From: Delphinus delphis
Lineage: Eukaryota; Chordata; Mammalia; Artiodactyla; Delphinidae
Direction: 5' to 3'
NCBI RefSeq assembly: GCF_949987515.2
Contig: NC_082689.1
Span: 5,212,001 to 5,276,000 of the forward strand
Length of the DNA: 64,000 nt
Part shown: one piece after another, positions 13,978 through 25,485 of the stretch
How positions within the stretch are numbered: position 1 is the first letter of the stretch
How the letters are laid out: every line of letters begins with the position of its first letter
The notes under the pieces: model-generated
The model's database searches: none
What the model saw: the letters and a program-made list of their open reading frames with translations, nothing else
What the model was told of the DNA's origin: nothing
Program-made: the position numbers and the translations under genes

Positions 13978-14187
13978 TTTTTTTTTTTTTTTTTGCGATA
14001 CGCGGGCCTCTCACCGCTGTGGCCTCTCCCCTGGCGGAGCACAGGCTCCGGACGTGCAGGCTCAGCAGCCATGGCTCACGGGCCCAGCCATTCCGCGGCA
14101 TGTGGGATCTTCCCGGACCGGGGCACGAACCCACGTCCCCTGCATTGGCAGGCGGACCCCTAACCACTGCGCCACCAGGGAAGCCCC
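13978..14187 (-). mobile_element. CHR SINE, short form, minus strand
   Basis: A long T tract, then CGATACGCGGGCCTCTCACC (reverse of the short-form tail) and through to CACTGCGCCACCAGGGAAGC. TGTCAATT flanks both sides (13970-13977, 14188-14195). Nearly consensus, therefore young. Confidence 0.95.
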
Positions 14188-14384
14188 TGTCAATTATTTT
14201 ATACCTACAGAAAAGCATGCCAAGTACATGTATAATCTCTTCAAAAGTTAATAATATATGAAGGGAAAAAAGATAACCAAGGACTATCATGATATATAAC
14301 TACCATCCTCCAAATATATACATTGATTTAATGAAATGATGCCTGGAATATAGGCACAAAATAGACAATAAGTATGTATAGAAT

Positions 14385-14445
14385 ACCTTGAAGAAAACGT
14401 CACAACACTGTACATCAACTATCCTCCAATAAAAATTTTTAAAAA
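14385..14445 (+). repeat. L1 3' terminal fragment
   Basis: ACACTGTACATCAACTATCCTCCAATAAAAA matches the last bases of cetartiodactyl L1 3' ends, followed by an A-rich tail. Only about 60 bases remain. Confidence 0.6.
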
Positions 14446-14544
14446 AAGAAAGAAAAATAACCCTGCTCACAAAACTAAAAAAAAAAAAATTAAAAAAAAT
14501 AAAGAACCATTAGGATGGAAGGTGAGAATTTCATCATAAGCATC

Positions 14545-14650
14545 AGTTTCTTGATAAGAAAACCTCACTCCATACCTCACGCGGTTATAATAAGGACCAG
14601 ATAATGTAACAAGCTCTGCAAAAGTGCTGGGAAGTCGTAACGCAAGGGCA
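14545..14650 (+). repeat. MIR fragment
   Basis: CATCAGTTTCTTGATAAGAAAACC and the following ATAATAAGGACCAGATAATGTAACA resemble the 3' half of MIR. Diverged. Confidence 0.4.
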
Positions 14651-15179
14651 GCGGTGTTATGATGATGTTATTCACCATCATCACGGTGGGGCTGCATCGT
14701 TACTGGATAAAATCTAGAGCATCTTATACCCACTGCTCAGAAGCAGAGAAAGCACCTCTCACACAGAGCCTTATTCAAAGGTTCTCACTTGATTGTTTTT
14801 TCTTCCACGCTGTAGCTGAGCTGTCACTTGTTGGGTATTTATCGAAGTGCCGCAGTTAAAATACAAGGGGCCAAAGAAGCGAGAACAAAGTAAACACAAA
14901 ATGATGGCTATCATCAATTAATTAACTGATCCTAGGTAACAACTCTCTGGAACGACTCCTGTACTTGAGGATGCCCTGAACTCAGGCACACAAGAACCTC
15001 TTCTTTAGAGCAAGTGTCATGTATTCCAGGAGTGAAGGGACCCTTGGGATCATTTGGTGCTGCCCCGAGGGGACTCCCAGAAAGTGGGAAAGTACACCCC
15101 AACCCCCCTCTCTGCCCAGAACCCACAGAGAAGTCACTGCCACCTAGAGGGAGATGAAAGAAAACAAGGAAGCACCCTA

Positions 15180-15505
15180 GGATGGTTAATTTTATGTGTC
15201 GCCTTCTCTGAGCCACAGCGCTCAGCTATCTGATCAGACATTATTCTGGATATTTCTATGAAGGTGCTTTCTGGATGAGAAACATTTAAATCGGTAGACA
15301 CTGAGTAGAACAGGTTGCCCACTATAGTGGGGATGGGCCTCATTCAATCAGTTGAAGGCCTTAAGAAAAAAAGACGGACATCCTCCAGATAAGAAGGAAT
15401 TCTGCCAACCGATGGCCTTTGCACTTGAGATGGAATGTCAACTGTCCCCTTCATATTTTGGGCTTATACCTCCGTAATTATGGAAGTCAATTCCCTAACA
15501 TAAAT
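15180..15505 (+). repeat. Old LTR, ERVL/MaLR type
   Basis: GGTTAATTTTATGTGTCGCC, CAGACATTATTCTGGATATTTC, GATGGGCCTCATTCAATCAGTTGAAGGCC and the 3' AATTCCCTAACATAAATCTCTATCT block match a widespread mammalian LTR of the ERVL group; I am not sure of the subfamily. Confidence 0.6.
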
Positions 15506-15604
15506 CTCTATCTCTGTTAAAAAAAAAAAAAGAAGGAGGAAACAGGCAAGCGGCCAGCATTTCCACATTCTCGACAGTAATAAGAAAAACAATGGGGGAA
15601 AGTT

Positions 15605-16185
15605 TAGTGGTTCCTCAAAAAGTTAAACACAGAATTACCATATGACCCAACAAGGCAGTTTCTAAGTACATCTCCCAAAGAAATGAAACTCGATTAAACA
15701 CATATACACACATGCACCAGCAGCAGTGCCCTTCACAACAGCCAAAGGTGGAGACAGCCCAAACGCCCGGCAACTGATGAGTGGACAATCTGTGGTTAGA
15801 GTCCAACAAAGCAATACCATTACCCAGCTTTAAAAAAAACTACTGACACGGTACCTCGGGGATGGGCCTCAAGAACATCTGAGCGCAAGAAGGCAGACAT
15901 GAAAGTCCGCAGTGTCCAATTCCGTTTATTTGAAATGTCCACAGAATAGGTAAGTCCACAGAGACAGAAGCCGACCAGTGGTTGCCAAGGACCTGGTGGG
16001 GGCCAGGGGGGCGGATGGGGAGTGACTGCTAAGGGTACAGGGTTCCCTCCTGGGGCAATGCAACTGTTTTGGAACTAGACTGAGGTGGTGGTCGCACAAC
16101 ACTGAGAATGTACTGAATGCCACTGAAGTGTTTACGTTAAAATGGTTAATTTTTCATTACGGGTGTGTTACATCCCTCGATCACT
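15605..16185 (+). repeat. L1M 3' end, plus strand
   Basis: It contains AAAAAGTTAAACACAGAATTACCATATGACCCA, then the CACAACAGCCAAAGGTGG and ACCAGTGGTTGCCAAGG blocks and GGTTAATTTTTCATTACGGGTGTG near the end: the C-terminal ORF2 region plus 3' UTR of an old L1. Confidence 0.85.
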
Positions 16186-16949
16186 AAAAGCAAGGACCAC
16201 AAAAATGGCAACAACAAAAGGGCCGGGCCGGTTCACCCGCTGGGAGCCTGACCCAAGGCTGTACTGTGTCCCAAGAAGACTCTTGTGCCCGAGGAAGATG
16301 CCTGTAAAAGGAAAAAGGTCTGAGACCACAGAGCACAGGGAGATGAAGGTCATCTGACTAGGAAGCAAAGGCACCGCCTGGAAACCTTCAAGTACTGACC
16401 AGGGCTCCTTCAGGACAGCAGCCTGATGGCCCCCAAATGCTCCCTGTCTGACCTCACGGTGAGACTGTCAGGGGCTCCCAAGATGCCTCCCACAAGGAGA
16501 AAAGGGGCCCGGCTCCCAGAAGCCGGCTGGTCATAGCAGAGGAAACCTTTCGCTTCTGATCTCCTAGCTGGACAGACTCTGCCCCAGTGCACCCTTACCT
16601 AAAAGTTGTAATTTGGCCAATAAGCCGTGAAAATGGGCACCCTCTGTAACAAGAGTTGAGGAAACGATCATTTTGTTTCCTGATTTTCTCTCCAAGATTA
16701 CTAAACTGGGTACCTTTTAACTTTAGCCAGTGATAATGAAACCCTCAATTCTTCTAAGACTTAAGACTATCAAAGAAAAGGAAACAATTTTAAGATACAG
16801 GTTTGTATATCTAGATAGACACAGATGCCTAACATGCATGATTTATATGATAGACAGGTAGACAGGAATACACTCTAGATGTATAATTTTGACCCTAAAA
16901 ACTGAAAAACCATCAAGCTTTAACACAAATATTTAAATAGTACACTGAT

Positions 16950-17070
16950 TTTTTTTAAATCCTGGTGAAAATAGACACATAACATAAAATTCACCATTCT
17001 ACACATGTTTAACCACGGAATTCAGTGGCTTTAGGAACATTCACTATCATTTTAAAGGTCTCCATCACGT
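16950..17070 (-). repeat. L1M 3' end fragment, minus strand
   Basis: ATAACATAAAATTCACCATTCT...CACGGAATTCAGTGGCTTTAGGAACATTCAC is the reverse complement of an old L1 3' UTR. Confidence 0.65.
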
Positions 17071-17374
17071 CACTGGCTTCTCACAAAGATATCCGGGAGT
17101 AGTAAGGCAAGCAGGTCCCTGGGCCCCAGGCGCAGTTCCAGGCTCCATCCCCATCACACTCCAGACGCAGATGACCTGCCTCTCAGCAGGGGCATGGAGT
17201 CACCACCACAGCCGGCCCCTGGGACGGTCCCTGTGAACACCGCCCCGCCTAGGCAACAGCCCTGTTCACACCAGGCCCGGCTTGGGTTTGTTCAATCAGC
17301 ACAAAAGGCAATCTATCAGGTCGGAGCCCACAGACGTGAGGCTTTTGTGCAGCGCTGACAGAGAGCGACATTTC

Positions 17375-17440
17375 AGGAGGGGCCAGCCTGCCCTCCCCCC
17401 AGAGGAGGGGCCAGCCTGCCCTCCCCCCAGAGGAGGGGCA
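17375..17440. repeat. 28-base tandem duplication
   Basis: The unit starting AGGAGGGGCCAGCCTGCCCT is present twice exactly (17375-17402, 17403-17430) with a partial third copy. The identity suggests a recent event. Confidence 0.9.
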
Positions 17441-17754
17441 GATGAGCCCGTGCTGAAGGGACTTTTTGTTTATGGCTCAATTAGCCGAGCCATCGTAGGG
17501 TGACGACACACACTCCCTGCTCGGGGGACGCTCAGGATGCTCGGAGAGAACGGTCACATAAATAACCAGGACCGGGGCCACACAGCAGTGCTCTGGGCCG
17601 CAGGGACTCTGGGCCACCACTGACCCCAGCAAGTGACACGAGAGCACCCGATGACTTCCAAACACACGAAGGACTCAGTTCCAAGCAGGCACTCGGCGAG
17701 AGGCAGCGTCCATTCCATCCAAGGCTCTGGGCAGAGGGTCAAGATGCCGGATTA

Positions 17755-18085
17755 AGTCAAAACTGTCCAGGGGAGGCCACCAGACACACACAGCTACCGA
17801 GCACTTGAAATGAGGCTGGTCCGACTCAGATGCGCCATGGGTGAAGAACGCACCGCAATCCAAAGGCTTACAACCAAGAAGGATGATATCCACCCCCCTG
17901 ATAAATCCGATATGTTGCAGATGGGGAGGATGGGACTTTGCATGTGCTGGATTAGACACGAGGTATTAATGTCTCAGTGAAATGAATTCCACCTGCTCCT
18001 TTTTACTTTTTTTATGTGGCTACTTGAGAATGTTTAAGGACTCATGTGGCTCACATTCTATTTCTACTGGACAGAGCTGCTAAGG
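17755..18085 (+). mobile_element. hAT-type non-autonomous DNA transposon fossil
   Basis: ACCGAGCACTTGAAATGAGGCTGGTCCGACT, CCACCTGCTCCTTTTTACTTTTTTTATGTGGCTACT and CACATTCTATTTCTACTGGACAG form the ordered blocks of a common mammalian hAT-like MER element. I cannot give its number with certainty. Confidence 0.6.
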
Positions 18086-19079
18086 GACCTCAAGAAAGAC
18101 CCAGATTTCATGACAATATAAATTCTTCCCTTGGGGAAGATGCAGAGGTGGAGTTTGGCACACAGGGTGCGGGTGGGAGATGCAGGTCTGTGGAAGGAGG
18201 GGAGAACAAGGGCCCGCGGGGAGCCCCACAGCATGTGCAGCCTGTCGGTACCATCAGGATGGGCCCAAACGGCCAGACCATCATGCCAGGCAGACCACTG
18301 GAAGAGGGCCCAGAGGGACGCGCCCTTACGTGGGCATCTCTTTCTGCAGGGGCTACAGCCAGGGATGCTCCCTGCAGCTGGGCAGCATCCTCCCCAGGAG
18401 GGGCTCCCAGCACCCAGCATCCATCTCCCCGGTCCTCCACCTGCCCGTCTGCAGTACTCACGCCGGCCGCCACCACACAACATGACCACCGGTGAACATG
18501 GCAAAGATACACACCACAAAGTTCTTCAAAGCAGATGCTGGGTCAGCTCATTAATATTAGGCAATGCTTCCAGGTCACGCAGAGACCAAATGCTCACTGA
18601 GCACTCAGGGTACCACCTCCCAGCTCCCAAACAGCAGCTTAATAAAAAAAAGCCTGGAGAATGAAATGAGTATGGTGCTTGATGGACTGGACAGACTCAC
18701 GGCACAGAGGTGAATGAACAAAGCCCAAACCCTACTTCTGCCCTTTGTCCACGGGGAACCTGAGGCCCGATGTCACGCAATATACCGAGCGTCGGCAGCA
18801 CCGTGACCCTGGCCTCTGGGCCCCCAGCCTAGTGCTCTGCCTGCAGGTCCCCAGATGTTTCGTTCTTGCCAAAAGCTCAGCCACCTGATGCCAACTGCTA
18901 TTCCCAAAGCAGCTTGCCAGCTCAACCCCTGGGTGGCAAGCTTGTCACTTGAATGTCTCAGGTCACTGTTCCTCCACAAGTGCCCCAGAGGCAAGATCAT
19001 GCTGCACCCCCCAATTCCAGGTCAGACTCTTGGGACGGAGCTGCTGCAGGAAGAACCCAGTATTTCCAGATAAGATGGG
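18086..19079. other. GC-rich unique sequence
   Basis: All frames are unusually open between 18046 and 18664 because the base composition leaves few stops. I see no splice pattern or domain. A weak MIR-like patch lies near 18735-18840. Confidence 0.3.
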
Positions 19080-19645
19080 TCTTGGTCAGCTCTGGCTGCT
19101 GTAACAACACGCCACAGACTGGGTGGCTTAAACAAGAGATGCTTATTTTCACAGTTCTTTTTTTTTTTTTGATGTGGACCATTTTTAAAGTTTTTGCTGA
19201 ATTTGTTACAATACTGCTTCTGTTTTACGTTTTGGTCTTTTAGCCACAAGGCATGTGGGATCTTAGCTCCCCAACCAGGGATTGATCCCACACCCCCTGC
19301 CTTGGAAGGCGAAGTCTTAACCACTGGACAGCCAGGGAAGTCCCCTATTTTCACAGTTCTTGAGGCTGGGAAGCCCTAGATCAAGGCACCAGGCAGTTTG
19401 GTTTCTGATGACAGCTGCTTCCTAGCTTGTGGAAGGATACTTTCATGCTGTGTCCTCAAAAGATGGAGAGAGAGGTCTCTCTGGTATCTCTTCTTATAAG
19501 GGCACTAATCCCATCATGGGGCCCCCACCCTCACGACCACATCTAAACCTAATCACCTCCCAAGACCCCACCTCCTAATGCCATCACTGGGGTTTGGGGC
19601 TTCAACATGTGGATTTGGGGAGGACACAGTCCATAGCAGGGTACA
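19080..19645 (-). repeat. MLT1-type LTR split by a SINE
   Basis: GTAACAACACGCCACAGACTGGGTGGCTTAAA begins the reversed LTR, and TTCTTATAAGGGCACTAATCCCATCATGG to GGGGAGGACACAGTCCATAGCAGG ends it. A younger CHR SINE interrupts it at 19159-19345. Confidence 0.82.
19159..19345 (-). mobile_element. CHR-L-like SINE inside the LTR, minus strand
   Basis: The tail end reads TTTTTGCTGAATTTGTTACAATACTGC and the head end CTTAACCACTGGACAGCCAGGGAAGTCCC. The 15-base duplication TATTTTCACAGTTCT is perfect on both sides (19144-19158, 19346-19360). The same subfamily recurs at 24850. Confidence 0.93.
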
Positions 19646-20017
19646 CCAAAACTTTGTCATAAGTTGACCTTCACGGCTACAGAAGACGAGAAACTTCTCT
19701 TCTGCTAAATCCTCAAATTTCCTCTACCTGGCTCAAAATCATGTTTGGTTCTTCTAGTCAGGATCTGTCAGCTGAAAGTGGCAGGTGAGTGTCAGGAAAC
19801 TGGCCATGGACATTCACATCCATCTGTCTGCCTCCTCAAGCTACATCCTCACTGAGGGCCAAGTGGACCGCCTCCACCACTCTGCACCTTCAGCCCCGCA
19901 GGTCCCTCTGCCTGCAGATTGCTGAGCACAGCCAGTCCCTGGTCACATGCCGCAGCCTGGCCTGTCTGCACCTGTTTCCCTGGGTGCTCGGTTGGAACTT
20001 CTACCTCTGCTGGACAA

Positions 20018-20226
20018 TGAGCTTGGGGTTAACAGATACACACGACTATATATAAAACAGACAACCAACAAGGCCCTACCGTACAGCACAGGGAATTACA
20101 CTCAATATTTTGTAATAACCTATACGGGAGAAGAATCTAAACAAGAATATATAACTGAATCACTCTGCTAAACGCCAGAAACTAACACAACATCGTAAAG
20201 CAACTGCACTTCAATTAAAAAAAAAG
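20018..20226 (+). repeat. L1 3' end, plus strand
   Basis: CGTACAGCACAGGGAATTACACTCAATATTTTGTAATAACCTATA, then GCCAGAAACTAACACAACATCGTAAAGCAACT and CTTCAATTAAAAAAAA: a fairly young cetartiodactyl L1 terminus. Confidence 0.88.
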
Positions 20227-20281
20227 AATAAAAACCCTATATATTCAGTGTGATCACCACAATGTACAAAAAAAATCTGTG

Positions 20282-20591
20282 GGGACTTCCCTGGTGGCGC
20301 AGTGGTTAAGAATCTGCCTGCCATTGCAGGGGACACGGGTTCGAGCCCCGGTCCAGGAAGATCCCACATGCCACGGAGCAACTGGGCCCTTGCTCCACAA
20401 CTACTGAGCCTGTGTGCCACAACTACTGAGTCCGCATGCCTAAAGCCCGTGCTCCGCAACAAAGAAGCCACCGGAACGAGGAGCCCGCGCACCACAACAA
20501 AGAGTAGCCCCTGCTCGCCGCAACTAGAGAAATGCCGTGCACAGCAATGAAGACCCAACGCAGCCAAAAATAAATAAATTTTTTTTTTTTT
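20282..20591 (+). mobile_element. CHR SINE, long form
   Basis: Complete from GGACTTCCCTGGTGGCGCAG through the tRNA-like B-box region (GGTTCGAGCCCC) to CCAACGCAGCCAAAAATAAATAAA. AAAAATCTGTG flanks both sides. Confidence 0.95.
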
Positions 20592-21784
20592 AAAAATCTG
20601 TGAATGAAAAAAAGAAAAATGTTCTTTTCAGGGAACATTGTTTTACAGGACTGGAAATCAAGAAGGAAAATGATGTGGCCTCAGCTTTCTGAGACGCTTT
20701 AGAGAACACCCATCCTGTACCAACAGGAACAAAGTGGACAGTCACCTAAGATGTAGGGTTAAATGGCATCCCCAAATCTAGAAAGGAGGACAGATCTACA
20801 TATACTGTGTTCTCCTGGACTGGTCAAGGTGTCAAGGAATTTACAGGAAGGCATCCCTTAATTTATTGATGCTATTAAATAATAAATACACACGTATGTA
20901 AAATGTATGTAAAACCTTCTAAAATTCAAACTGCCACGTGAACACCATCTGACCCTGTTGGCCTCACTCACGTGCCCTGTTTCTTTCCTACGTTACATGT
21001 AGGATGCCAGGAAATGAGTTTGCTGCCACCACTAAGATGGCATGGGAGCCAGCAGGGGCACTGGAGCTGGCTGGGAGCAGGGGTGGGCTGTGTGGCCCGG
21101 ACCAGTCATCCAGCTGCTGCGGGTCAGCCTCTCTGCTGCCAAGCATGGGGGCGAGTCTCCCCAGGGTCCTGTGACTCTAACAGGAGGCTTTCACCGGACC
21201 CAGGGGTCAGACGGAGGCACAAACCTGATGTGCTGATTCTGAGTCTGTGGCTCGTTCTGCTCCGGGACCTTTGGTATCACTAACTGAGACGTCTGCCATC
21301 CACACAACAGTTCTGACCCCAAACGTGCAGGGTTTTTCCACACCAACACCGATTCTCCAATTCCTCGGACAGCAACTTGGCGTCCGAGATTCAAGTGAGT
21401 TCTGACGCCACCCAGAATTAGTGTCAGACCCCACAGGTTAAGGGGCTGGTCCCACAAGGTTGCCCCCGCCTCAGGTGCCGATGAGAACCAATCAGATGCC
21501 TCCCATCCTTCTGAACGACCAGCTATAAACGGGATTCCCACCTCCCCTCCTTAGGTTTGATCATTTGCTAAAATGGCTCACAGAACTTCGGAACAGTTTA
21601 CTTACCAGTTTATTATAAACAGCCAGACAGAAGACATGTGTCCGCAAGTCATGGGGAAGGGTGCAGGGGCTTCCGTGCCCTCTCCAAGGGCACCACCCTC
21701 CCAGTACCTGGAGGTGTTCACTGTTCAGGAGTTTTTCCAGAGATTAATCTCCAGCTTCTCTTCCCTTCCCGGAGGTCAGGGGGC

Positions 21785-21797
21785 GGGGGGGGGGGGG
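21785..21797. repeat. G13 tract
   Basis: Thirteen uninterrupted G residues within a G-rich stretch (GGGGGCGGGG...). Length is likely polymorphic or uncertain. Confidence 0.8.
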
Positions 21798-22330
21798 AAT
21801 GAAAGCTCCACCTCTATTTACTTGGTCTGTCTGGTGACCACCCCATCCCGAGGCTATGCAGGGCCTCACGCTGTGAGCAGAGCAAGGCGGGAGGATGTGA
21901 GGAGTCCAGAGGGCGGGGGAGCCCCAGCTGGGGCAGGGTGGTGCTGCCCAGGGGCGGGACCCCAACTGCCCAGAGAACCAGCCCGGCCTGCAGGAACCAG
22001 GGACTCAGGCCCTGGGGTCTGATCACACTCCCTTACAGCAGGTACTGCGACGGTGGCCGGACACCTGCAGGGGAGGCCTCGAGTCACGGTCCCCGTAGGA
22101 GCTCCAGGGCAGCAGCCTTCGGGGGCAGGCGCTCAGTGCAATTCCAGTGAATGTCCTGGAATTGTGCACGTGTAAGAAGCTGGGTCACACCGCACACACT
22201 CAGGAGCAGGCAGCTGAAGGACCAGCTGACCCAGAGAGGATGAGGCGGAACGCGGAGGAGCTCTCAGCGATGCTAGGAGGTTGTTAATGCCTTTTCATTG
22301 CAGTTGTCCAGCAAAATGCAGTGAAGTTCA

Positions 22331-22549
22331 GGGCTTACGTAGTGGTGCAGTGGTTGAGAGTCCGCCTGCCGATGCAGGGGACACGGGTTCATGCCCCGGT
22401 CCGGGAAGATCCCACATGCCGCGGAGCGGCTGGGCCCGTGAACCATGGCCGCTGAGACTGCGCGTCCGGAGCCTGTGCTCCGCAACGGGAGAGGCCACAA
22501 CAGTGAGAGGCCCTCGTACCGCAAGAAAAAAAAAAAGTAAAAAAAAAAG
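22331..22549 (+). mobile_element. CHR SINE, short form
   Basis: GTGGTGCAGTGGTTGAGAGT to GAGAGGCCCTCGTACCGCAAG and an A-rich tail. The first few bases differ from consensus (GGGCTTACGTAGTGG). Confidence 0.93.
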
Positions 22550-23049
22550 AGACAGGTTCTCTAATATTTTTAATCGTGGGCCACTCACCCCATTGCTTGC
22601 CTTAGATTTTCAATGCTGGTTATAATGTTTAATTCCATAAACATTCTAAATTTATACCTTGTTTTTTATTAAGGACGTAAAGAGAGCACCAATCTGAGAA
22701 ATGACAGCGTCCACTTCTGGGTACTGACTAGCAATGGGAATTTCGGGCCCAGGTGGTGTGAGGAATAAATACTACACATGGGTCAGTCTCCGAACCAACA
22801 GGCTCCAAGACAAGACCCCACTTCCCAGGTCCAGTGAGGCCGAGACGGGCCGAGCCAAGGTGAGACCACAGACCTTCCCGCTACGTGGGCCCAAGCCCTG
22901 CGGTGCCCCCCATTTCCTGAATTACCTGAACCTGAGCACCGGGTTTGCTCACAGACTGTTCTCACCTGGGTGCGGGCAGAACCCTGGGCTCAGAAGCATC
23001 AGGGTCTCTTTCCATTTTGCCCTTTACTGCATGGGGTCCCTCAACATTT

Positions 23050-23172
23050 GAGCCTGTTCCCCCACCTGTGGAACTGAATAACAAAGCCCACTCCGGACGG
23101 TCGCTGTGAGGGTTGAATGAGAATACACGTAAAGGGCTGCTTGGCCCCAGACGGGCATCCACAAGTGGTCGT
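23050..23172 (+). repeat. MIR fragment
   Basis: TGTGAGGGTTGAATGAGAATACACGTAAAGGGCTGCTTGG follows the MIR 3' half with many changes. Confidence 0.5.
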
Positions 23173-23194
23173 GTCACTGCGCTAAGATCCCTTC

Positions 23195-23585
23195 TGACGG
23201 TGTGCGGTGGACTCAGTTAGCAGGCCCACAAAGACGTCCACTTCCTAGTGCCCTGAATCTGTGGATACGCCACCTCACAGGGCAAAGGGGACTTTGCAGC
23301 TGTGATGAAGTATCTTGAGCGTAGCCTGGATTAGGCACTGGGCTCAGTGCCGTCACAGGGTCCTTATACGAGGGAAGCAAGAGAGGAGAGTCAGACAGGG
23401 CAATGGGACGACGGAGCAGAGGGACAAAGAAAGAGACTGGAAGATGCCCGGCTGGCTCTGATGTCAGAGGAAGGGGCCAGGAGTCAAGGGAAGCGGGCCA
23501 GCATCCACCCCACGCAGACCTCCTGGTGCCACGACATCTCAGGGCTGGGCGCTTTAGGACGGGCCTTGCCCTTCCGATAAACCTC
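23195..23585 (+). repeat. MaLR/MLT1-like LTR
   Basis: CCACTTCCTAGTGCCCTGAATCTG, GGCAAAGGGGACTTTGCAGCTGTGATGAAG, GGGTCCTTATACGAGGGAAGC and GGCCAGGAGTCAAGGGAAG follow an MLT1-like LTR; the 3' end is diverged. Confidence 0.65.
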
Positions 23586-24616
23586 AGCTTCCGCCTCAGA
23601 AAAAACAAGGCGGACTCTGTTCCAATGGGCTGTGCGTCTACTCAACAAGAGAACAAGCGTAAACGCTTAGCGGAGCCCGGGGCAGTGCAGACAGCAAGCC
23701 AACAGCGGCTCTGGATTCATAAACACGGAACTGTGCTTCCATCTGTAAGCACCCTGCTGCCCTCAGACTAGCTGGCAGGGCTTCTCAAGACCCAGTCAGG
23801 GACGAATCCCACACTGGCCTCGGTCTGACAGCTTCTGCCTGCGGGTAACCCCTTTCAGGATGCCACACAGGGGTCCTGATGGCGCCAGAGCCGTCGCAGT
23901 CAACAGGCAATCCCCACGGAGGGCACCAGAGGTGGAAGGGCACTGGCAATGTCACCCACCCAACACGCTCTGGGACAACCTCCCTGAGGGCATCCACCCA
24001 GCAAGTGGCTGGCTCCACAGCTACCTTCTGGAAATTTCTCAGCTGTGACCCACAGCTTCCTATCCCCACCCCTGATCTCTAGGCGAGCATTTAGACAGGT
24101 AGCAGCCCCACCAAATGGTACCGGCTGGGAAGCAGGTTGCTGAGGTACCCCTGCAAACACGGCATTGAGAGCTCCCAGCCGTTGCCCGGCAGACCCCTGA
24201 CCTGCAGACACACGGCTCAGGTAGAGCGAGCACGGTCCCCGCCAGCGGAGAGGCCCAGGCGGAGAAGGGACACTGGAGGAGAGCACAGTCCCAGCAAAGG
24301 TGCAGACGTGGTGAGAGGATGAGACCCCTCACAGGGTCAGGCGGCTGGAGGGAGGGCAGGAGGAGGGCAGGGCTTGGAGATAAAGACGAAAATGCCAACA
24401 GGCAGATGGTCAGCCCCAGCAGTGCCCAGTGCTGGCCTCCCAGCCGGGGAGAGGGTCGTTGGGCTTGAGAAGGGATCACTGGGGAGAGAGGCCATGGCTC
24501 GGGCTTCTCTTGGGACAGACAGGTTCTCTCCCAGAAAACAGAGTGTGTCCCCGCCTTTTCCCAGGATCTCCACTTCCAAACATCCTTCCAGCTCAACTGT
24601 GACAAGAAAGAAAAGA

Positions 24617-24841
24617 GGGGGGCTTCCCTGGTGGCGCAGTGGTTCAGAGTCCGCCTGCCGATGCAGGGGACACGGGTTCGTGCCCAGGTCTGGGAAGATC
24701 CCACGTGCCGCGGAGCGGCTGGGCCCGTGAGCCATGGCTGCTGAGCCTGCGCGTGCGGAGCCTGTGCTCCGCAACGGGAGAGGCCACAACAGTGAGAGGC
24801 CTGCGTACCGCAAAAAAAAAAAAAAGAAAGAAAGAAAGAAG
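24617..24841 (+). mobile_element. CHR SINE, short form
   Basis: Full copy with an A-tail that has grown into AAAG repeats. It abuts another CHR element at 24850. Confidence 0.95.
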
Positions 24842-24849
24842 AGATTCCA

Positions 24850-25041
24850 GGGACTTCCCTGGCGGTCCAGTGGTTAAGACTCCGCTCTTCCAATGCAGGG
24901 GGTGTGAGTTCGTTCCCTAGTGTTGGTTCCCTGTTTCCCACATGCCTCCCCGCCAGAAAACCAAAATATAAAAAAAGAAAAACAGAAGCAATATTGTAAC
25001 AAATTCAATAAAGACTTTAAAAAAAAAAGAAAGAAAGAAAA
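24850..25041 (+). mobile_element. CHR-L-like SINE, plus strand
   Basis: GGACTTCCCTGGCGGTCCAGTGGTTAAGACTCC start and CAATATTGTAACAAATTCAATAAAGACTTT end, the same subfamily as at 19159. Middle region rather diverged. Confidence 0.9.
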
Positions 25042-25184
25042 GAGGCCAAGACACCAGCCCACACACCAAGTTCTGCCTACAGCTGCCCGCTGGCCTGGGG
25101 TGGGAGTGGGCCCCTCCTTAGGGGCATGGACCAGGGCAAGAGGCCCACGTGGCCCCTGAAGCCAGGCTCGGGCCTGTACTGGGC

Positions 25185-25485
25185 TGAAGAACGTCCCTCC
25201 AATTCACATCCACCCGGAAGACACACACAGGGAAGTAGGTCATGTGATGACAGAGGCAGAGACCGGAGTGACGCAGTTACAAGCCAGGGGACGCTAAGGA
25301 CTGCCAGCAGACCCAGAAGCTGGAAGAGGCAGGAAGGACCCTCCCCCAGGGTCCCTGGAGGGAGCACGGTCCTCTGACACCTGATTTTAGACTCTGGCTC
25401 TCAGAATTATGAGAACAGATTTCTGTGGCTTTAAGCCACCCAGGTTGTGGTCCTTCATTCTGGAAGCCACAGGAAGCTAACACAG
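25185..25485 (+). repeat. MLT1C/D-like LTR fragment
   Basis: AGAGGCAGAGACCGGAGTGACGCAGTTACAAGCCAGGG, CCTGGAGGGAGCACGGTCCT and TTCTGTGGCTTTAAGCCACCCAGGTTGTGG, ending GGAAGCTAACAC. Confidence 0.75.

Noticed and set aside
18046..18664. Overlapping frames of 134-177 codons on both strands
   Set aside because: All frames are open together, which reflects base composition and not selection on one frame.
24060..24941. Minus-strand frame of 293 codons, the longest in the window
   Set aside because: Its first third runs through two CHR SINEs read backwards (the AAPRHVGSS-type peptide recurs in every SINE copy); the rest has no splice or domain support.
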